From: Bacillota bacterium
Lineage (GTDB): Bacteria; Bacillota; Clostridia; Lachnospirales; Lachnospiraceae
Direction: 5' to 3'
Assembly (NCBI GenBank): GCA_023428655.1
Contig: JAEYXC010000323.1
Span: forward strand, 1 to 8,477
DNA: 8,477 bases
In this document: positions 6,373-8,477 of the stretch, in pieces
Layout: every line of letters begins with the position of its first letter
Numbering within the stretch: position 1 is the stretch's first letter
Program-made: the position numbers and the translations under genes
The notes under the pieces: generated by a model
What the model saw: only the letters and a program-made list of their open reading frames with translations
Told to the model about the DNA's origin: nothing
The model's database searches: none

Positions 6373-7612
6373 ATTATATAAATTGTTATTTGATCTTGGT
6401 ATTTGCCACCTGATTGGAGTCTTCTTACTATCCTATCTTGGGGGAAGAACCTTGCAACCAGCAGGGTTTATCTATCTCTTAATTACCGGGATGGCTGGCA
6501 TATTGCTAGAAAGAAGAAAAAAGCTTGCTTTTCTGGCATTAGGAGGGATTCCTGTAATAGGGCTGCTGCTCCTTCGTCCGGAGATAACAGAGCTTATGGT
6601 GTATCTGGTTGTATGGGGGTATTTGGTCTATGTGGTGGTTACAAAGCAGTTCATGACAGGCAGAGGGGAACTGCTTGATCGGGTAAAAAAATGTCTATAC
6701 TTAGCCCTACTGCTCCCTCTATTAATGCTGACAGAGCGCCAAGCCCTTATGAGGGCAGTGAATGAGGCAGTACCATACCTTATTGTAGTAATTGTGAGCA
6801 TTGGCTTCCAGCTTCGTCAATTTCGGACCGATGCCGGCATGAAGAATCAGAAGGACTATAAAAGGCATCAGCTTATAGAGATGGTTTTATTTCTATCCGT
6901 TTGTGTGTTGTTAACCCTGCTGCGAGCACCTCAGAACCTGCAAAAGGGGATCTCCTTGCTGTTTACGTATGTAATCAGACCCGTCTTCTCTTTTCTTGTC
7001 AGTTTGATTAGTATAATTTTTAGTGGTGTAATGTACCTGATTATTTCCTTGATGAGCCTGGTTATTAAAGAGAGAGAGCTTGCGGTGCGAAGGGATGAGA
7101 TGGGTGACAATATTCTTAAAGAGATTGACGGTACCGTCGATGTTGTCACAAATAGAGAATGGATTCTGCCCTTATTATATTCCATCGGAATCATATTAGC
7201 TTTATTCCTGCTATTTTTATTCCTGCGCTGGCTTATTGGAGAAAGGTATACCCAAAGGCTGCCGGAAGGGATCTCGGAGATCAGGGAGGACCTAGTGGAT
7301 GGCAATGATCGGAAGGGGAGGCGTCACAGAAAATATTCCATGGCTCCCAGAGATAGAGTTCGATTTTATTATTATAAGTACCTGCTTTTCTTACATTCCA
7401 TAAAGGTGGGAGTTAAACCCTGGGATACAACGCAGGAAATTGAACTAAAGCATGGGGAGAAGCTTTTGAACCAAGAGGACAATCGAATCCCAGCTCTTAA
7501 TCAGATGAAAGAGCTGTATAGAAAAGCGAGATATTCAGAATGTGAAGAGCTTACGGCGAAGGACGCAGACCAGGCTAAGGAATTATACCGTAAAATTAAA
7601 TCAATAAAGTAA
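6362..7612 (+). CDS. Polytopic membrane protein with DUF4129-like C-terminal tail (MoxR/DUF58 operon)
   Basis: This 416-residue protein has about eight or nine hydrophobic segments: roughly 8-26, 34-50, 55-71, 76-94, 109-124, 136-150, 171-188, a long stretch 197-235 that may be two helices, and 267-292. The soluble region between the last two (236-266) is short and charged. The cytoplasmic tail (about 330-395) has RVRFYYYKYLLFLHSIKVGV, a TTQEIELK segment and LYRKARYSE, which fits the pattern of DUF4129 domains found at the end of TgpA-like transglutaminases. No Cys-His-Asp transglutaminase core is visible, and there is no room for one. The start overlaps the DUF58 gene by 11 bases and follows GGAGGTG (6348-6354), so the two are translationally coupled. 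It is probably the membrane component of an envelope-maturation system driven by the MoxR ATPase. The DUF4129 assignment is by pattern only. Confidence 0.78.
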   Translation: MLSKLYKLLFDLGICHLIGVFLLSYLGGRTLQPAGFIYLLITGMAGILLERRKKLAFLALGGIPVIGLLLLRPEITELMVYLVVWGYLVYVVVTKQFMTGRGELLDRVKKCLYLALLLPLLMLTERQALMRAVNEAVPYLIVVIVSIGFQLRQFRTDAGMKNQKDYKRHQLIEMVLFLSVCVLLTLLRAPQNLQKGISLLFTYVIRPVFSFLVSLISIIFSGVMYLIISLMSLVIKERELAVRRDEMGDNILKEIDGTVDVVTNREWILPLLYSIGIILALFLLFLFLRWLIGERYTQRLPEGISEIREDLVDGNDRKGRRHRKYSMAPRDRVRFYYYKYLLFLHSIKVGVKPWDTTQEIELKHGEKLLNQEDNRIPALNQMKELYRKARYSECEELTAKDADQAKELYRKIKSIK

Positions 7613-7680
7613 TATAGATAAGATGACGTCAATAAAGTAGCGTCAACTAAGGATTATAAGATATATGGATAGAAGCTTAC

Positions 7681-7733
7681 AGAGGATGAACCGCCTCCCG
7701 ATCACTTAGGGCAGCCGTTCATCCTCTTTCTAT
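7681..7733 (+). terminator. Intrinsic terminator of the MoxR operon
   Basis: An 11-bp perfect stem (7681-7691 AGAGGATGAAC with 7717-7727) carries a 25-base loop that can pair further through CCC 7697-7699 and GGG 7709-7711. A T-rich tract (TTTCTATT) follows. It lies 68 bases after the membrane-protein stop. The tail is interrupted by C and A, so it may be leaky. Confidence 0.75.
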
Positions 7734-7964
7734 TATCCTACTTATTTGAAAATGTACCATTTATAGAAAGTTAATCGAAATTTATAATTGAGGAGGGATG
7801 ATCCAAACATTAAAAATATGAATCTCTGAATAAATTATGATCAAAGCTATCATGATATACGAATGAGTGGAATGGATTGAAACCATCCGAGGCATGGGCA
7901 GAAATCGTTACTGTATTATGTCAGGAGCGTAAAAATCAATCGGAAAATATATAAAAATTATCAC
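7734..7964. other. Intergenic stretch without a recognisable gene
   Basis: Between the terminator and the peroxiredoxin promoter there is AT-rich sequence without a convincing gene. It holds an isolated strong Shine-Dalgarno-like AGGAGGG at 7791-7797 whose nearest ATGs (7798, 7818) lead only to stops within seven codons. It also holds an open frame without a start at 7856-7954 that reads protein-like at its end (KPSEAWAEIVTVLCQERK). These may be remnants of a decayed small gene. I see no riboswitch or RNA gene that I can name. Confidence 0.4.
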
Positions 7965-7992
7965 TTGACAATCTGAAATTATTTGGTATTAT
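7965..7992 (+). promoter_or_regulatory. Promoter of the peroxiredoxin gene
   Basis: A consensus -35 TTGACA at 7965-7970 is followed after 16 bases by TATTAT at 7987-7992, preceded by TGG (7984-7986), which makes an extended -10. Transcription would start near 7999, giving a leader of about 60 bases with the ribosome binding site AGGAGG at 8045-8050. A second TATAAT at 7993-7998 is spaced too far (22 bases) from this -35. Confidence 0.85.
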
Positions 7993-7993
7993 T

Positions 7994-8016
7994 ATAATAG
8001 TAATGATTACTATTAT
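7994..8016 (+). promoter_or_regulatory. Perfect 23-bp palindrome, Fur/PerR/Zur-type operator
   Basis: The half sites ATAATAGTAAT (7994-8004) and ATTACTATTAT (8006-8016) are exact inverted copies around G8005. The inner 15 bases have the 7-1-7 form used by Fur-family repressors. Compared with the Bacillus subtilis consensus half sites as I recall them, TAGTAAT differs at one position from Zur (TCGTAAT) and at two from PerR (TTATAAT) and Fur (TGATAAT). It covers the predicted transcription start just after the -10 box, a position suited to repression. PerR control is expected from the gene's function, but the half site does not settle which family member binds. Confidence 0.75.
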
Positions 8017-8059
8017 CAAAAACAAATAAAATAATATTAATTTTAGGAGGTAACAGATT

Positions 8060-8477
8060 ATGTCATTAATCGGAACAGAGGTAAAACCCTTCAAGGCACA
8101 GGCATTTCATAATGGAGCATTTATCGAGGTATCAGAGCAGGATTTTAAGGGAAAGTGGAGCGTGGTATGTTTCTACCCTGCAGACTTCACCTTTGTTTGT
8201 CCTACTGAATTAGAGGATCTTCAGAACATTTATGAGGATTTGAAAAAGCTGGGAGCAGAAGTTTATTCTGTATCCACCGATACTCATTTTACTCACAAGG
8301 CTTGGCATGACAGCTCAGAGGCAATTAAGAAATTAACCTATGTCATGATCGGTGATCCTTCTCATACAATATCTCGCAACTTCGATGTTTTGATTGAAGC
8401 TGACGGCTTGGCAGATCGTGGAACCTTTATTATCGATCCCGATGGTGTGATTCAATCCGTAGAGATTAATGCAGGCA
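8060..8477 (+). CDS. ahpC: AhpC-type 2-Cys peroxiredoxin, 5' part (runs off the window)
   Basis: This is the N-terminal 139 codons of an alkyl hydroperoxide reductase C subunit (usual length about 187), a cytoplasmic thiol peroxidase that reduces hydrogen peroxide and organic peroxides. The start MSLIGTEVKPF is typical, and the active site is FYPADFTFVCPTE with the peroxidatic Cys47, plus Thr44 and Pro40 of the PxxxT/SxxC motif. Further landmarks are VSTDTHFTHKAWH, DPSHTISRNF and RGTFIIDPDG. Arg119, the residue of RGTFIID, should complete the active site. The resolving cysteine, expected near residue 165, lies beyond the window. The start is supported by AGGAGG at 8045-8050, nine bases upstream. 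It has its own strong promoter with an overlapping 23-bp palindrome. In many bacteria the next gene is ahpF; that cannot be seen here. Confidence 0.95.
   Translation, partial: MSLIGTEVKPFKAQAFHNGAFIEVSEQDFKGKWSVVCFYPADFTFVCPTELEDLQNIYEDLKKLGAEVYSVSTDTHFTHKAWHDSSEAIKKLTYVMIGDPSHTISRNFDVLIEADGLADRGTFIIDPDGVIQSVEINAG

Noticed and set aside
6931..7305. Antisense 124-codon open frame opposite the membrane-protein gene
   Set aside because: The + strand protein has consistent membrane segments and coupled translation; the antisense product has no such support.
7601..7645. Direct repeat TCAATAAAGTA (7601-7611 and 7629-7639) and short inverted TGACG/CGTCA
   Set aside because: There are only two copies and a five-base stem with a long loop; it could well be chance or a small local duplication at the end of the operon.
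7613..8059. Riboswitch or small RNA in the long spacer
   Set aside because: Apart from the terminator, no compact conserved-looking fold or known riboswitch core was recognised; the hairpin near 7868-7888 is short and has a bulge.

Overview
The window reads as chromosomal DNA of a low-GC Gram-positive anaerobe, most likely a clostridium of the Lachnospiraceae type. The support is strong GGAGG-type ribosome binding sites, AGA/AGG- and ATA-rich codon use, and the kind of genes present. This placement is an inference from style and content; no marker gene fixes the genus. All nine protein genes lie on the + strand, and no RNA gene, CRISPR array, insertion sequence or phage gene was seen.

Layout. 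(1) Bases 1-1080: the 3' part of a MATE-family efflux pump, then five bases later a MarR-family regulator, closed by a strong intrinsic terminator. (2) 1081-3152: a spacer with a perfect 19-bp palindrome next to a TATAAT box, then two tandem, clearly duplicated genes for membrane-anchored, sugar-binding-like proteins of the RbsB type. No transporter or kinase gene accompanies them here. (3) 3267-4232: a short UvrC/Cho-like GIY-YIG nuclease with an apparently intact nuclease site but no C-terminal half. (4) 4319-7612: a tight three-gene operon of a MoxR AAA+ ATPase, a DUF58 protein and a polytopic membrane protein with a DUF4129-like tail; it ends at a hairpin terminator. (5) 7613-8059: a spacer with that terminator, a possible scrap of a decayed small gene, and a well-formed promoter overlapped by a perfect 23-bp palindrome of the Fur/PerR/Zur style. 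(6) 8060-end: the first 139 codons of an AhpC-type peroxiredoxin, cut by the window edge.

How the parts work together. The MATE pump and MarR regulator probably form a drug- or metabolite-responsive efflux unit. The paired binding proteins probably face outward on a signal anchor. The first keeps the C-lobe Asn/Asp/Gln set of ribose-binding protein, while the second has Cys/Gly/Glu there, so they should not bind the same ligand in the same way. The MoxR-DUF58-membrane trio resembles the widespread MoxR/DUF58/transglutaminase operons thought to act in envelope protein maturation, but no transglutaminase domain is present. The peroxiredoxin is a separate, probably metal- or peroxide-regulated unit.

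The points most worth a second look are the diverged ligand pockets of the tandem binding proteins, the half-length UvrC relative, the transglutaminase-less MoxR operon, and the two perfect palindromes at promoters.
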